Source: Coffea arabica (Eukaryota > Streptophyta > Magnoliopsida > Gentianales > Rubiaceae). From it: 64,000 nucleotides of DNA. The stretch lies in assembly GCF_036785885.1 (NCBI RefSeq), contig NC_092312.1:12480001-12544000 (forward strand), given 5' to 3'. Both the position numbers and the translations under genes were made by a program. The notes under the pieces are model-generated. The model saw nothing but the letters and a program-made list of their open reading frames with translations. It was not told the origin of the DNA and did not search any database. Shown piece after piece: positions 10,437 through 20,918 of the stretch. Numbering within the stretch: the stretch's first letter is position 1; every line of letters begins with the position of its first letter.

Positions 10437-10781
10437 ATGGCATTAAAAGGGTATCTTGTCGAGTTTGAAGACTTCTTCCCTACAATGGTGGAGAAACTTG
10501 GCGCAGAAGGATTCTTGGATGAGCTAGGCAATGGGTTTAGGTTGCTGATGGATGAAGAAAAAGGGCTGATCACATTGGAGAGCTTGAAGAAAAATTCAGC
10601 CTTGTTAGGTTTGCAAGACATGAAGGATGACGAATTGCGATCTATGTTAGAAGAAGGGGATTTGGATGGCGACGGGAAGCTGAATGAAATGGAGTTTTGT
10701 GTTCTTATGTTTAGATTGAGTCCTGAACTCATGAAGACTTCAAGAGTGTTTGTTGAAGAAGCTATATTAAATGAGTTATAG
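10437..10781 (+). CDS. Calcium-binding protein of the PBP1/KIC type, single EF-hand
   Basis: An intronless gene of 114 codons, starting at MALKGYLVEF; the frame opens upstream only at a GTG, so the ATG at 10437 is the natural start. Family hallmarks are FEDFFPTMVEKLGAEGF, NGFRLLMDEEKGLIT and SLKKNSALLGLQDM. These are followed by one canonical EF-hand loop at residues 75-86 (DLDGDGKLNEME, with acidic ligands at positions 1, 3, 5 and 12) and the conserved EFCVLMFRLSPELM. In Arabidopsis, relatives bind the PINOID kinase (PBP1) or a kinesin-like calmodulin-binding protein (KIC) in a calcium-dependent manner, so a cytosolic calcium-sensor role is likely. The length is slightly below the usual 125-135. 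Which of the two paralogues it corresponds to cannot be decided here. Confidence 0.9.
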   Translation: MALKGYLVEFEDFFPTMVEKLGAEGFLDELGNGFRLLMDEEKGLITLESLKKNSALLGLQDMKDDELRSMLEEGDLDGDGKLNEMEFCVLMFRLSPELMKTSRVFVEEAILNEL

Positions 10782-11419
10782 GCTCTAATTTAGCAAGTAA
10801 TGGTACTGTAGATTAGTAGATAAAGCAAGGGCCTCCATCCTATTGCTTGTGTTTACTAGAACGTACTTCTCGAATTAATTTTGTTTACAATAGGACTAAT
10901 TACTTTCTGTAAATTTTGTCTCATGAATTTTGGCTCATCGGCAGGTACATGAAATCCTAGATCAAATTGCAGTAACGGCGTGACTTTGGAGTATATATTC
11001 TATAGTAATGTGCATATCGGAAGCCTGATTGATTAAGTTTAATTAATTGTTTATCCACCGACAAAGTTCGGAGTAGCATCTTCCCAAAGAAAGCACAGCC
11101 AAAAAACAGAGAAAGATCGTCCAACCATATTATGCTTTGTCATTTGAAGGCAGTCCTATTAGGCGCACTAAAATAATGAGCCATTTCTAAGCTACAAACA
11201 CGTACATGTGAAAGTTGAAACCATTTTCGTCATTCAAAAAGGAAAACGAAGACTTGTGAAAGGAGAATAGGGAGATTAAAATTGACCATTAAGGTATGCA
11301 CATAATGTTGCATGACGTATAAACGAGTACTACTATAACAAGGAAGCTCGACTTTGATCTTTGGCTTCACTATCCATTAGTTTACAGTTAAGTAGTTTTC
11401 TCGAGTTTTCGTAAGAAGG
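10782..11419. other. 3' flank of the EF-hand gene
   Basis: Presumed 3' UTR followed by AT-rich spacer without recognisable genes or repeat ends. Confidence 0.4.
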
Positions 11420-11751
11420 AAATTATTCGAGTAGCCACTAAACTTTTCAAATAGTCGAGTTTTGGGTGTTCAATTATTAATAATATATTTGTACCTACTA
11501 AATTATCAAAAGTGTAAATTTTAGGTCATACAATCTATTTTGTTGTTAATTCTGCCATACCTAACTATTAATAATACGTCTCATGAATCGTGCAAATCCT
11601 TGAATCTAGCAGAGTTAACGGTGCAATCAAATAAAATTGTCCAAAATTATACTTTTAAATTTTAATAGTTTAATGGATAAAAGTATACTGTTAATAATTG
11701 AATGGCTAAATCTTGACTATTCAAAAAATTCAATGATTATCCGAATAATTT
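11420..11751. mobile_element. MITE-like imperfect inverted repeat
   Basis: About 330 bp whose two halves are imperfect inverted copies. The left end AAATTATTCGAGTAGCCACT and the right end (minus strand) AAATTATTCGGATAATCATT start alike, and the similarity continues inward (CAATTATTAATAATATA against CAATTATTAACAGTATA). It has no coding capacity and no clear target duplication, so the superfamily is not assigned. Probably an old MITE. Confidence 0.6.
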
Positions 11752-12023
11752 GCTCTTAGTTTTCTCGCACGGAGTTTTCACTTTTTTTTTTTAGGTTTTT
11801 GTTATCCCATTAACATATGGTTACTTGTGTCAATGTAACTGATCATCTTCTTAGCTGTCTGACTTTAGAGGTTGTACTTGTTTGGTATAGTGTGCAAATG
11901 AAATGTGTAAAACTCAAAATGCATAAAAAAAAAAGATTCAAAATGTATAAGTGAATCTTAAGAGATGCACGAATAAGATTTATATTGTACAAGCGAGACT
12001 TGAAAATAACTGTCAAAATGGAC

Positions 12024-12415
12024 TAAGGGTCCGTTTGATTCAATGTAAAATATTTTCAACGAAAAATGTCTTCCATGAAAAATTTTATCAAGGAAAATAA
12101 TATCCTTCTCCATGTTTTTTCCTGTGTTTGGGAGGAGATGGAGACTACAAACCTTTAGTGGACTATTGCACAAGTGGTGGGTTTTGTTCTGAAACTTAAG
12201 GCTGGTGGAAGAGCTTGAATGGATAGTCTCACGACTAACGATGCGGACATAAAAAATAACTTCAATTCATTTATATGGGAAGTCATTTTACACCATCTAA
12301 TGTAAAATATTTTCGACAGGAAAAATTTTTCCCAAAACAATAACCCAACCAAACAATAGAAAATCAAGAAAACATTTTCTGGAAAATATTTTCCTTCCAA
12401 ACAAACAGACGCTAA
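12024..12415. mobile_element. PIF/Harbinger (Tourist-like) MITE
   Basis: The element spans 12027-12412 (386 bp), from GGGTCCGTTTGATTCAATG to TTCCAAACAAACAGACGC. A TAA target duplication lies on each side (12024-12026 and 12413-12415). A 3-bp TAA/TTA duplication with GGGTC(C/T)GTTTG ends is typical of PIF/Harbinger MITEs. The right end is nearly the same as that of the larger element ending at 26582 (GGAAAATNTTTTCC core), so both belong to one family. Confidence 0.8.
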
Positions 12416-12520
12416 GGGTTTATTGATTGCTGTGCAATCGCATCCCCGTCTCTAGAATTCAGAGTTTTTCAAACCACCAAAGATGTGTGAGCAAATTGAA
12501 AATTATCTTTTTGTTTTCTT

Positions 12521-13002
12521 CTCCCAAGTAGGGCTGCAAACGAGCCGAGCCGAGTCGAGTTTTGAGCTAATCGAGCCGAGTCTCGACTAAATTTTACCGA
12601 GATCGACGAGCTGGCAATTTTCGAGCTCGAGCTCGACTCGAATCAAGTCGAGCCGAGCTCGAGCTCGAAAAAAATAAAAAAAAATTATTTTATTTTTAAA
12701 AAAATAAAAAAAATAATATTTTTTTCTGAATAAATAATAAAATATTAAGGATATATACGTAATTTCACTATGAAAATAAAAAATTAAAATATATTTATAT
12801 ATAATATACGTAATTTTATTATTAAATAAAAATAAAAAATATATATAAATATATATACTCAAGCTCGCGAGCCTAACGAGCTTAATATTCTGAGCTCGAG
12901 TTTGACTCGAGCTGGCTCGAGCTCGATTAATCACGAGCTCGACTCGAGCTTGACTCGAGCCGCTCGCGAGCGGCTCGATTCGTTTGCAGCCCTACTCCCA
13001 AG
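12521..13002. mobile_element. hAT-type palindromic MITE with 8-bp target duplication
   Basis: The element spans 12529-12994 (466 bp), with ends TAGGGCTGCAAACGAGCC and the inverse GGCTCGATTCGTTTGCAGCCCTA. The exact 8-bp duplication CTCCCAAG lies at 12521-12528 and 12995-13002. The outer arms are made of repeated GAGC/GCTCGA words that can pair with each other over about 120 bases; the middle (about 12665-12855) is almost pure A/T. TAGGG ends and an 8-bp duplication identify a non-autonomous hAT element. A diverged relative lies at about 51455-51830. Confidence 0.9.
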
Positions 13003-13159
13003 TTACAGAAAATTATCGATCTATTCACTTAAGGGAAGTTCTGAGACACGAGAGTAGTTTATGATCCAATTTCTTCTTCTTCTTCTGTCATTTTGTTTTT
13101 TTCATTTTATTTGATTTAGGGTCCAATTTTTTCTTTCAAAGCTGTCTAAGCTCGCAATC

Positions 13160-13995
13160 CATTCTAGAAATCGTCACGATCATCATCATAGCTAGCACTT
13201 TTATGTCCATTTCACATAAACAGAGTAAACCATCTACGTAACTGAGCCAGATGATGGCAGTTTTTTAAGTACACCAGCATGCCTTAGTCTGATCCTCCTC
13301 AATCCATTCTAGAAAACTTTACCTCCAATTCGATTCCTCGTCTCATCAATTTCAATTCCATCGATAACAAGCCTACCATGCTGCTCTGAATCAGTGACAA
13401 CTACATCTTGAAGGGATTTTGGTAAGCAAAGAACCTCCACTTGGACGAACGAGAACCAGAATGCAGCCATCTTCAAATGAAAACTCAAGCAAGTCCAGAG
13501 CCAGTCAATTTGGTCATCGTCAACATGACCATCATCCTCTTGTTCAGTGGTTAAATCATGAATATAACTAATGTCGCCAATGGTTAGTAAAGTAAAGCAG
13601 TTGGATTTAGAGTTATAATTCCACCTTGCTGGTGGGTACTCGTTCATCAAAACTGAGATCGTCATGATCGAATTCCACAACAAGGGATCTTAAGGACTTG
13701 AATTTCCTCTACTGCACGAGTGAGCTGAAGCACTCAAGTATGAATTTCAGGGGAGCTGAAAGGAGTTGAAGGAATTTCACTTTTCTGGGGAAAGAAGGAA
13801 GACAGAGATGGAGAAAAAGGGTACTCGTCTGTTCTAGTTCTTTGCGGGAATGGAATCCGACGAGGGATGGTGAAGAAAAGAGTATGAATTTGGCAAACAA
13901 GAGAAGAAAAATGTTCGGAGACCAACGAACATCTGTACAGGGACTTGGCCTCCCCGATTTTGTTAAAAATTCATCTGGTAATCTTTCGAAGGGAT
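13160..13995 (-). pseudogene. F-box pseudogene
   Basis: Family blocks in order on the minus strand: DPFERLPDE at about 13985; then a short deletion that removes the LIVSH part of the F-box; KIGEAKSLYRCSLVSEHFSSL; a frame change; PPARWNYNSKSNCFTLL; LPKSLQDVVVTDSEQHGRLV (about 13360-13420). Past a stop at 13309, a further remnant near 13225-13275 reads LPSSGSVT followed by a stop, matching LPSSGGVMK of copy 2. The gene is therefore dead through several independent lesions. The C-terminal remnant is easily missed because it lies outside the longest open frame. Confidence 0.8.
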
Positions 13996-14863
13996 CTTGT
14001 TCTTTTTTCTTTTTTTTTTGGTCCTGCTTCTATTATACAAAATGGAGATTTTTGTTCTTCTACTGGCAATATTTCATCAGCCAGAGCTTCCATTCTGTTT
14101 CACAAGTCCGGAGGAGTACTTTGCAAATATCTGTTTGCTTTGTGTTTTTTGGTCTAGCTTAGTGTCAACACTGTGAAGTCTTAACTTTGCTTGAAAATTT
14201 GGTATGCTCTGACGTTTCGTCTTTCTGGGTAGCCAACTTGATATGGGCTCTGCCTGGTGTTTGTTTTTCACTGGAAAAGGAAAAAAAAAAAAAAACTTTT
14301 TCACAAGGCCTAAGCAATATTATAGCAAACAAAAATGGAACATGTTCAAGAACAACACAAAAATTATGTATTCAAACAACTCGATGGATGATATTGAGAG
14401 TGACGGGCTTCAAGAAATCCCCCATTATAAAGTGAATGGCTAACTCCACCATGTTGGGGGGGCGGAAAATGCAAGTGGGATTTTACAGGGTTTAGATTTT
14501 GTCACTCTTGATAATATGTGTTTCAAGACTGAGACAGGCTCGCGTGTATTTCGACACGATTGTATGAACCAAACTCAAGAAATTTAAAAACTAACGTGAA
14601 AACGTGGCGAAATCACCGCCATCAAATTCCTTGAACGGGTTGTTGCCTTGGCATAATTATTCTACTCTTTTGTGGGTAGAGGAAGACAACATTTTGGAGT
14701 TCTGATAGAGTTTAAACTATAAAGTGGCGAAGCAATAGGCCCAAGGCCCAAGGCTTCCACACGTCTCAGAAATGTGAAGCACGGTACATAGATAGATTGA
14801 ATGCTTCATCTTGGAGAAAATAAACCAGCACTGCATATAAATAATAGACACTAGAGCAGTACT
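13996..14863. other. Spacer upstream of the F-box pseudogene
   Basis: AT-rich DNA with several homopolymer runs and only short chance frames. No gene or transposon end recognised. Confidence 0.4.
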
Positions 14864-15004
14864 GCTTTGGATTGTGATTTTTTGACAGAAAATTTTTTTT
14901 ATGTTTTTCGAGAAATGTATTTTTCAATTATATTTTTATTTCACGTACATTAAATTGTTATAATATATTTTTTTACAATAACCCCTAACAATAGCAATCC
15001 AAAC
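14864..15004. mobile_element. GTTTGGATTGC-family MITE
   Basis: About 141 bp bounded by GCTTTGGATTG and the inverse GCAATCCAAAC, with a foldback interior rich in A and T. It has the size and ends of a short MITE family present at least six more times in this window. No target duplication could be read. Confidence 0.65.
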
Positions 15005-15334
15005 AGGAAGGAAGGAAGATGATACCCAATGCTAATTCAGACAGAACGCCTTTGCATGGATTAAATTAGTTTGAACAAAAGGGGACACATTGTAAAACAA
15101 GTAAACAACCGCAATGTAATTCTCTGTTTCACACTTGATTTTCATTCTTCACTTGATTTTCATTCTTGTCTGTCCTTCCCTAAAAATACAAGCATAACTA
15201 ATGACTAAACTTGAGCCAGAGCAAATATGCTTACATGGTCAGGTACTGACCACTAGCTCTAGAAGATGGAATCTGATGCTTATCCTGACTGATTCAAACG
15301 ATCAACTGAGTTGCAACCTTTCTGCTCATGTCAC

Positions 15335-16285
15335 TCAGTCCAAGTTGAGATAAAATGAAAAGTCCCGTGCCGGCAAAACATCTTGTGAAATCAAATCCCT
15401 CTTCATCGTTTCCTCTATAGCTTCCACATAAACTTGGTGATCATCTTCCCCATCAAAGGCTTCTTTGGCAATCAAAAGATCGTCACTATCGCTCCTATCG
15501 GTGCCTTTGATAATAAAAAGAGTAACAGTCTTCATCACATAGCCTGACAATGGAAGGATCAGGAATGGTGCGTGCCAGGCTTTGACGTTTGTCTCTCCAA
15601 CCCCAAAATTACTATTTCCATTCCTCATTCGAATAATATCCCTTCGTGCAAAATGAACCTTTCCTTCCCTCTTTGAATCAGCGACCACAACTTTTTGAAG
15701 GGATTCTGGCAGCAAACGAACCAGCTTTTCCACGAACTTGAACCACCAACAGGCCATGATCATACAACAATTAAAAAACCGTCTAAGTAACCTAAAATGA
15801 TCAGGATTAAAAGCATTGCCCTGATCATTATCGTCATCAGTAGTACCCAATTGAAGGCTTCTAGCTGTAAGGATCATGAAGCTAGCAGATTCGGTGTCAA
15901 TCTTCCACTTGACTACTGGTGGGTCCACGTCACCGGTGAGATTCCGAGAATAGTCCAGTTCAACATAGAGGGATTTTATGGAGCTGAACTTAGCCAAAAA
16001 TTTGGCACAGGTTTCGAAATCGAGGACTTGCCCAGGGGCCCTGCCCCAATAAAGAGCAATTCTGAGGGAAAGAACGTGGGTTTGGTAAACTAGAGAAGAA
16101 AAACGCCTGGAAACTAATGAAATCAAGCAGAGGGACTTGGCCTCATAGATTTTGTCCAGAATGTGGGAAACTATCAAGTCGTCTGGCAAGCGTTCGAAGG
16201 GATTTTTTGACGATTCCTCTTCTTTCAGAATCGAATGTACCGGTGCTTCAGGTAGGAGTATAGTCTGGTGGAGTGAATCCTCCAT
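15335..16285 (-). CDS. F-box protein, AUF-like family (copy 3, intact)
   Basis: A single exon of 316 codons starting MEDSLHQTIL. The F-box is at about residues 32-75 (RLPDDLIVSHILDKIYEAKS, LISLVSRRFSSLVYQTHVLS). Then come KFSSIKSLYVELDYSRNL, PPVVKWKIDTESAS, FFNCCMIMACWWF and the C-terminal LPESLQKVVVADSKREGKV, LPLSGYVMKTVTLFI, KEAFDGEDDHQVYVEA. It is the sister copy of 7189-8139 with an identical length and no indels, so both may still be under selection. Changes cluster outside the conserved blocks. Its promoter side is interrupted 375 bases upstream by the Helitron starting at 16660, which may have altered its expression (inference). Confidence 0.88.
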   Translation of the reverse strand: MEDSLHQTILLPEAPVHSILKEEESSKNPFERLPDDLIVSHILDKIYEAKSLCLISLVSRRFSSLVYQTHVLSLRIALYWGRAPGQVLDFETCAKFLAKFSSIKSLYVELDYSRNLTGDVDPPVVKWKIDTESASFMILTARSLQLGTTDDDNDQGNAFNPDHFRLLRRFFNCCMIMACWWFKFVEKLVRLLPESLQKVVVADSKREGKVHFARRDIIRMRNGNSNFGVGETNVKAWHAPFLILPLSGYVMKTVTLFIIKGTDRSDSDDLLIAKEAFDGEDDHQVYVEAIEETMKRDLISQDVLPARDFSFYLNLD

Positions 16286-16752
16286 TTCTCACAGAAGTTG
16301 AGTCTCAACGCTCAGATTACTGAAGCAGAGAACTGTTCTAGCAGTATTTAACAACTGATTTTTGGAATGGGGGAGAAGCTAAATGATGACAGTGGCCAGA
16401 AGCCAGATGAAGTTCGCTTTCTCTGTTTCTTGTGGGTCCTCGTGCCCGAGGTGTATCGTGTAGTATTAAGCCACAGACCACTCCCGGTCACGCCGACAGA
16501 AGAGAAGAAGGGAAGAGGTATTTGTCAAATCCGGGAAAATTAGATCGTTCTCAATTATATAATTGATTTAGAAAGGTCTGAGATTTACTGCCGTTAAATA
16601 CTAGGATCATGGTGGGATCAGCGATGACCGGTTACATACATCCTATCCTAATCAACATATCTAGTCTATGCGGGAATGGGGAGCTTTTCAATCGAGTTCT
16701 GATTGCTGACGTGGCGAGCTTCCATTGGCCGATTGGTGGTCGTCTGCCTCGT

Positions 16753-16786
16753 GTGAATTCGCTCGCGTGAATTCGCTCGCGTGAAT
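16753..16786. repeat. Short tandem repeat near the Helitron 5' end
   Basis: GTGAATTCGCTCGC occurs twice in tandem followed by a third partial GTGAATT, about 95 bases inside the element. It may mark replication slippage or a subterminal binding site of the element. Confidence 0.6.
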
Positions 16787-17395
16787 TTGGTCCGTCCAGC
16801 CGATTGTTTCTTTCTTTTCTTTGTTTGCTTGGATGTCTACATTGGAGCCTGCCGCAAAATTGTGGTCCCACGTCCTTTGGTTTTTTTTCCCTTTTTTTTT
16901 TAAAAATTGGATGGAAGTGCTTGTTAATAACCTTTTTTTGGATGCTACAGCCCCTCTCATTCCCTTGTTGGTTTAGAATTATCCCGGCAGAATTATCCAA
17001 TAATTCCCTTATTGAATTGGAATTATCCCTCTTTTTAAACTATCTAATTAGCATTTTCCCCAATTGTTAGCTAAAGAATGCCTTTTGTGGTTCCTCAAAA
17101 AAACGCACATAATTATCAAATTCTTTCCAATTAATTGTTCGTTAACTGATTAATAAACTCGATTTTTACTTATTACGTAACGAATCGCATTTAGCTATCC
17201 CCCTCTTACAATTATTGACATATTTGGACTTTCCAACTAAATCGCAATTACTTATCGATTTCTTGTAATTGCCTTATATTAATTATTGGCACATGCTTTT
17301 TTTTTTTAGAATGAGAGGGGGTTTATTTGGAATCGATTTTACGTAAACAATCAACAATGTGGTGCGCTTCCGTTGGTGTCATTTATTGTTTGTCC

Positions 17396-17968
17396 ACGCC
17401 GCGCACCGCATTTGATTATCGATTCTCCGTTGTTAATTTTTATAACTATTTATTTATCTCTTTTTATTTGGATTCCCTTTTTTTAACCAATAAATCACGT
17501 TTAATTACCAATTATTTATTCTTAATTGTTAATGACTTATTAATGATGCCATTTTTTCCCTTTCTCAACAATAGATTGTGTTGCCAAAAAACTTGATATC
17601 CCGGTTCTTTACAATTATTACTACTTTCCCTTTGTTTCCAGATAAATTGCACTTATTAATAATTACTTTTTTTTTGCAATAATTGCTTATATATTATCTT
17701 TTTTTGCAATAATTGCTTATATATTATCTTTTTTTAAAATTGCTTTTGTTATCCTTCAATTGTGAAAATTTTACACTTCAATTGATTTTACCTGGTCACG
17801 CCACACACCATGCTTAATTATTGATTCCCGACTATTAATTGTTATAATTATTTGCTTACCTATTTTTATTTGTGTTCTTTTTTTTGTTAGCAAACAAATC
17901 ATATTTGATTACCAACTTTTTAGAATACATTGTTAATAACTGATAAATAATACCATTTTTTTTTATCG
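17396..17968. repeat. Diverged direct repeats inside the Helitron
   Basis: A block of about 165 bases (CACGCCGCGCACCGCATTTG at 17396) recurs diverged at about 17797 (CACGCCACACACCATGCTTA) with the same order of A/T-rich words. Between them is an exact 30-bp tandem duplication at 17671-17700 and 17701-17730 (TTTTTGCAATAATTGCTTAT plus 10 more bases). The interior has grown by duplication of non-coding sequence. Confidence 0.65.
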
Positions 17969-19650
17969 CCATTTTTTGTTACCCAACAACTGGCATTTAA
18001 TTCATAACTTTTTTGCAATTATTAGCAACATTTCTTTTCTTGTCAGAGATATCACATTTAATTTCCTTTTTTCCAAATTTCATTAAGAAAATGTCCTCTT
18101 TTGTTTTGGGTTGCCCAACAAATGGACTTTAATTATCAGTTTTTTTCAATTACTCTTTTATTAATTCGGTTCTGATTTGGCAGTTTTATTGCTACAAAAA
18201 TCACATTTAATTGCTGGCCTTTTTTAGTATTAATACTTTTTGTTACCCACAAAAATCGCATTTAATTACCAATTCTATGTAGTTATTAGCCAAGAAATAT
18301 GCTTGTCTTATTCTTTTCTTTCGTTACTTTTCCTGTCGTAACCAAACTCCTTATTGCTAATCTGATTGACTCATTTTTACAAACAAGCCTGCATCTTGTT
18401 TGTTTAGTTCTAGAGCAAGCTTTCTCGAGTTCCTCATCAGTCACTACTTGTCACCAGCCTGTTTCTGCCGACAAGTGACTGTACTTGACCTGATTAATTG
18501 CTACCTTAATTTTCTATATTACCCATCCCTTGTGACTATATTTACGATTCCACTCCATGGACCTTGTCGCCTTTTGTCCTTTACTTGAGGTTATGTTTGT
18601 AAATCTATAAACAACCGTCATTTTTCGCCATTGTCTACCATCAGCTTCCTTTTGCTGCGGTTGATTGACACTGTTTGGTGTTTTGCATTTGCACAATGGA
18701 TACAGAGTTTCTCTGGTTTTCCGCGGCGGATTTTCTACTGAGCATCATCATGAACAATGGTAATTGTGCACCCGCTGCATTCTTTTCTCTATTCTAAAAC
18801 TCTTGTTTCTTTGTTAGCCAGAGGGAACTACCTCATACCGATTGTTCTTCGTTTTCTTTGGCTGTTTTGAACCTTCATTTTCCCTAATTTATCAGTTTGG
18901 TTTTAATTTGCACTGGTGCTGTCGTTTTTGCTTTCCTGGTGAGCATGTTGGTTTTATAGTTCGGCTTAATTTGTTGTTCTTTAACTGTTTATATATTTCA
19001 AAGATTGCTATCAGGCTGCTTTGCTTTTTATTTCTTCCTTGCTTCTCGGCTTTCTAATGCACTGGTTCAACTATTTTTTCCCTTTTTTTGTCTGCCCCTT
19101 CTAAATTATTATCACCGAATTAGCTTCTATTTTTCTCTCCCATTTTTTTCACCTTTTCTTATGACCTCTTACATGATTGCCATTTCTTTGATAGTTTCTG
19201 CTGCTATTCACTTCTGCGGTGTTGAGCTTCTTCGTGTTCACAGGTTAGCTCTTCTGATTTTGTTCTCGTTTTACTCTTTTCTCTATATTTTATCCTTAAT
19301 TTATGCATCTTTGGGATACATTTTCTGATGCATCAGCACTTATGGCCTGCTCCAGCTTTTCCTTTTTTTAGTTTGGGACTTTTTGACTTCCTGTATCTTT
19401 TGTGATCCTTATTCTTGCATATACGTGTTATTCTATTGTTTCTGCTGCTATACTTACATGCCTGATTATTTTTTATGTAAGCATTTGTTCTTTGCTCGGC
19501 TGCCGCTATTAACTCCTTCATCTCTTTGTGTTCGCTTGTTTTTTGCCTGCTCTGCTTTCTGCCAGTTTTCGATTTACATTCTTTTTTGCTAAGTTAGACA
19601 TTCCTTTCTTTATATAGTCCTTCGACATTTTTTGCTCTTACTAAAAAACG

Positions 19651-20034
19651 ATGGATGGAAATGCTACTCGCCGCAAAAAATACGCAGAAATGCCATCTTC
19701 GAAAAAAATGCAACTTCTGCAACGCCGGAAAGAAAATAGAGCTGCCAAGAAAAAGAATGCGCATTTACTCCCACGTATTCGTAAGGTTCCACTAGGTTAT
19801 ATGGAATCGGGTGTTTCTTTCCCTGATTCGCATCATGAAACCCTTGATGGTGCGAATCACTCTTCTATACATAGTGAAATCTTAGGAGCCGAGGCCTTGA
19901 AGAGCGGTAATGACAATGCTGCTGTCATTACTGAGGCATTACAATATATGTCCTCTCATGAATCCGCTCCTTTTATTCCTCGCGTCCATTCTGCTCCCTC
20001 TTCTCAGACTGCAAACGACATAGCGGGAATCTGA
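19651..20034 (+). CDS. Helitron-borne basic protein exon, function unknown
   Basis: A 127-codon frame starting MDGNATRRKKYAEMPSSKKM, rich in Lys and Arg at the N-terminus (LLQRRKENRAAKKK) and Ser/His-rich later. It lies inside the Helitron directly before the B3 region and probably belongs to the same transcription unit. After its stop at 20032-20034 another frame stays open from 20028 to about 20150 (LPWTVPLPDLLHMNAIASRG), so either a splice or a frameshift joins the parts. Basic starts of this kind are seen in Helitron-encoded proteins, but no domain is recognised. Moderate confidence that it is coding, low for any role. Confidence 0.5.
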   Translation: MDGNATRRKKYAEMPSSKKMQLLQRRKENRAAKKKNAHLLPRIRKVPLGYMESGVSFPDSHHETLDGANHSSIHSEILGAEALKSGNDNAAVITEALQYMSSHESAPFIPRVHSAPSSQTANDIAGI

Positions 20035-20210
20035 TATTTGATGTTATTCACTTTTGTGAACTACAAAAACAAGTTCTTCTGCCTTGGACCGTCCCCCTAC
20101 CAGATCTATTGCACATGAATGCCATTGCATCAAGAGGTCAAAATACCGCTGTACCTATCTCATATCCTCATCTATATAGTATATTATTTTTAATGTAACA
20201 CAGTCATTTG

Positions 20211-20737
20211 ATGACAGATGATATCCACATGGCCGCTACACACCAGCAAGTTACTTCCTCGCTAAGACCAGATTTCTGTCAAGATCTATCTGATTCAGTG
20301 TGCTTTTATCAAATCTTTAACTCCGCAACTCCAAACAGCTTGGTAAGCTATTCTATGTTTACCTGCATTCTCTTTTTTCATCTCAACTTTCTCGCAAGCA
20401 ATTTCCTTTTGTTTCTGCATATCTTCTAATCTGCACCTTTTGATGATAGAAAATTCCGCGCTTTGTTGATCACTTCATCAATGATATCAAGACTCCCATG
20501 TTACTTATCAACACTGGACAAAAAACTACTCAAATTGCTGTAAAGCATAAACGCCTTCACCGAAACTGGAGAGATTTCGTTCTTCAACATCAATTGCAAC
20601 ACAATGAAACTCTGGTCTTTGTTCCGGAATCTGAAAATATATTTACAGTTTTAATCTTCGATGATACCGGAGTTGAAAATATTTTCCTTGGTATCACATA
20701 TTCAATATTTATTCGGATGCTTAATGAATTTAGCTGA
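20211..20737 (+). CDS. B3 DNA-binding domain coding region inside the Helitron
   Basis: Two exons join in frame at an intron 20343-20449 (GTAAGC..ATAG). The joined reading runs FCQDLSDSVCFYQIFNSATP, NSL|KIPRFVDHFINDI, then HRNWRDFVLQHQLQHNETLV and FTVLIFDDTGVEN, ending at TGA 20735-20737. Order and spacing match the B3 fold of plant REM-type proteins: an N-terminal F-x-x-I/V-F strand, IP-x-x-F, W-x-x-F-V-x-x-x-x-L, LVF, F-x-V-x-I-F-D. B3 domains bind DNA in plant transcription factors. The upstream boundary is uncertain, since the ATG at 20211 may be internal and a stop lies near 20196. It may be a captured host gene or a native part of this Helitron lineage. Confidence 0.65.
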
Positions 20738-20918
20738 ACCGTGCAGTGTAATTTACCTATCGATTGAATACATTACTGGTAGTTTCTACTTCTTCTTAGC
20801 TAAACCAAGCAACCACTACCCCCACGATCAGTGTTAATGCATTGATTCTTCTTTGAATTAACTAATTTTACAAAATTAATTATTCAACTGGGCATTACTG
20901 GGCATCACTGCTTTCACC

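Noticed and set aside
12587-12934. 115-codon frame rich in Tyr, Phe and Ile
   Set aside because: Lies inside the hAT MITE and is a translation of its A/T core and palindromic arms.
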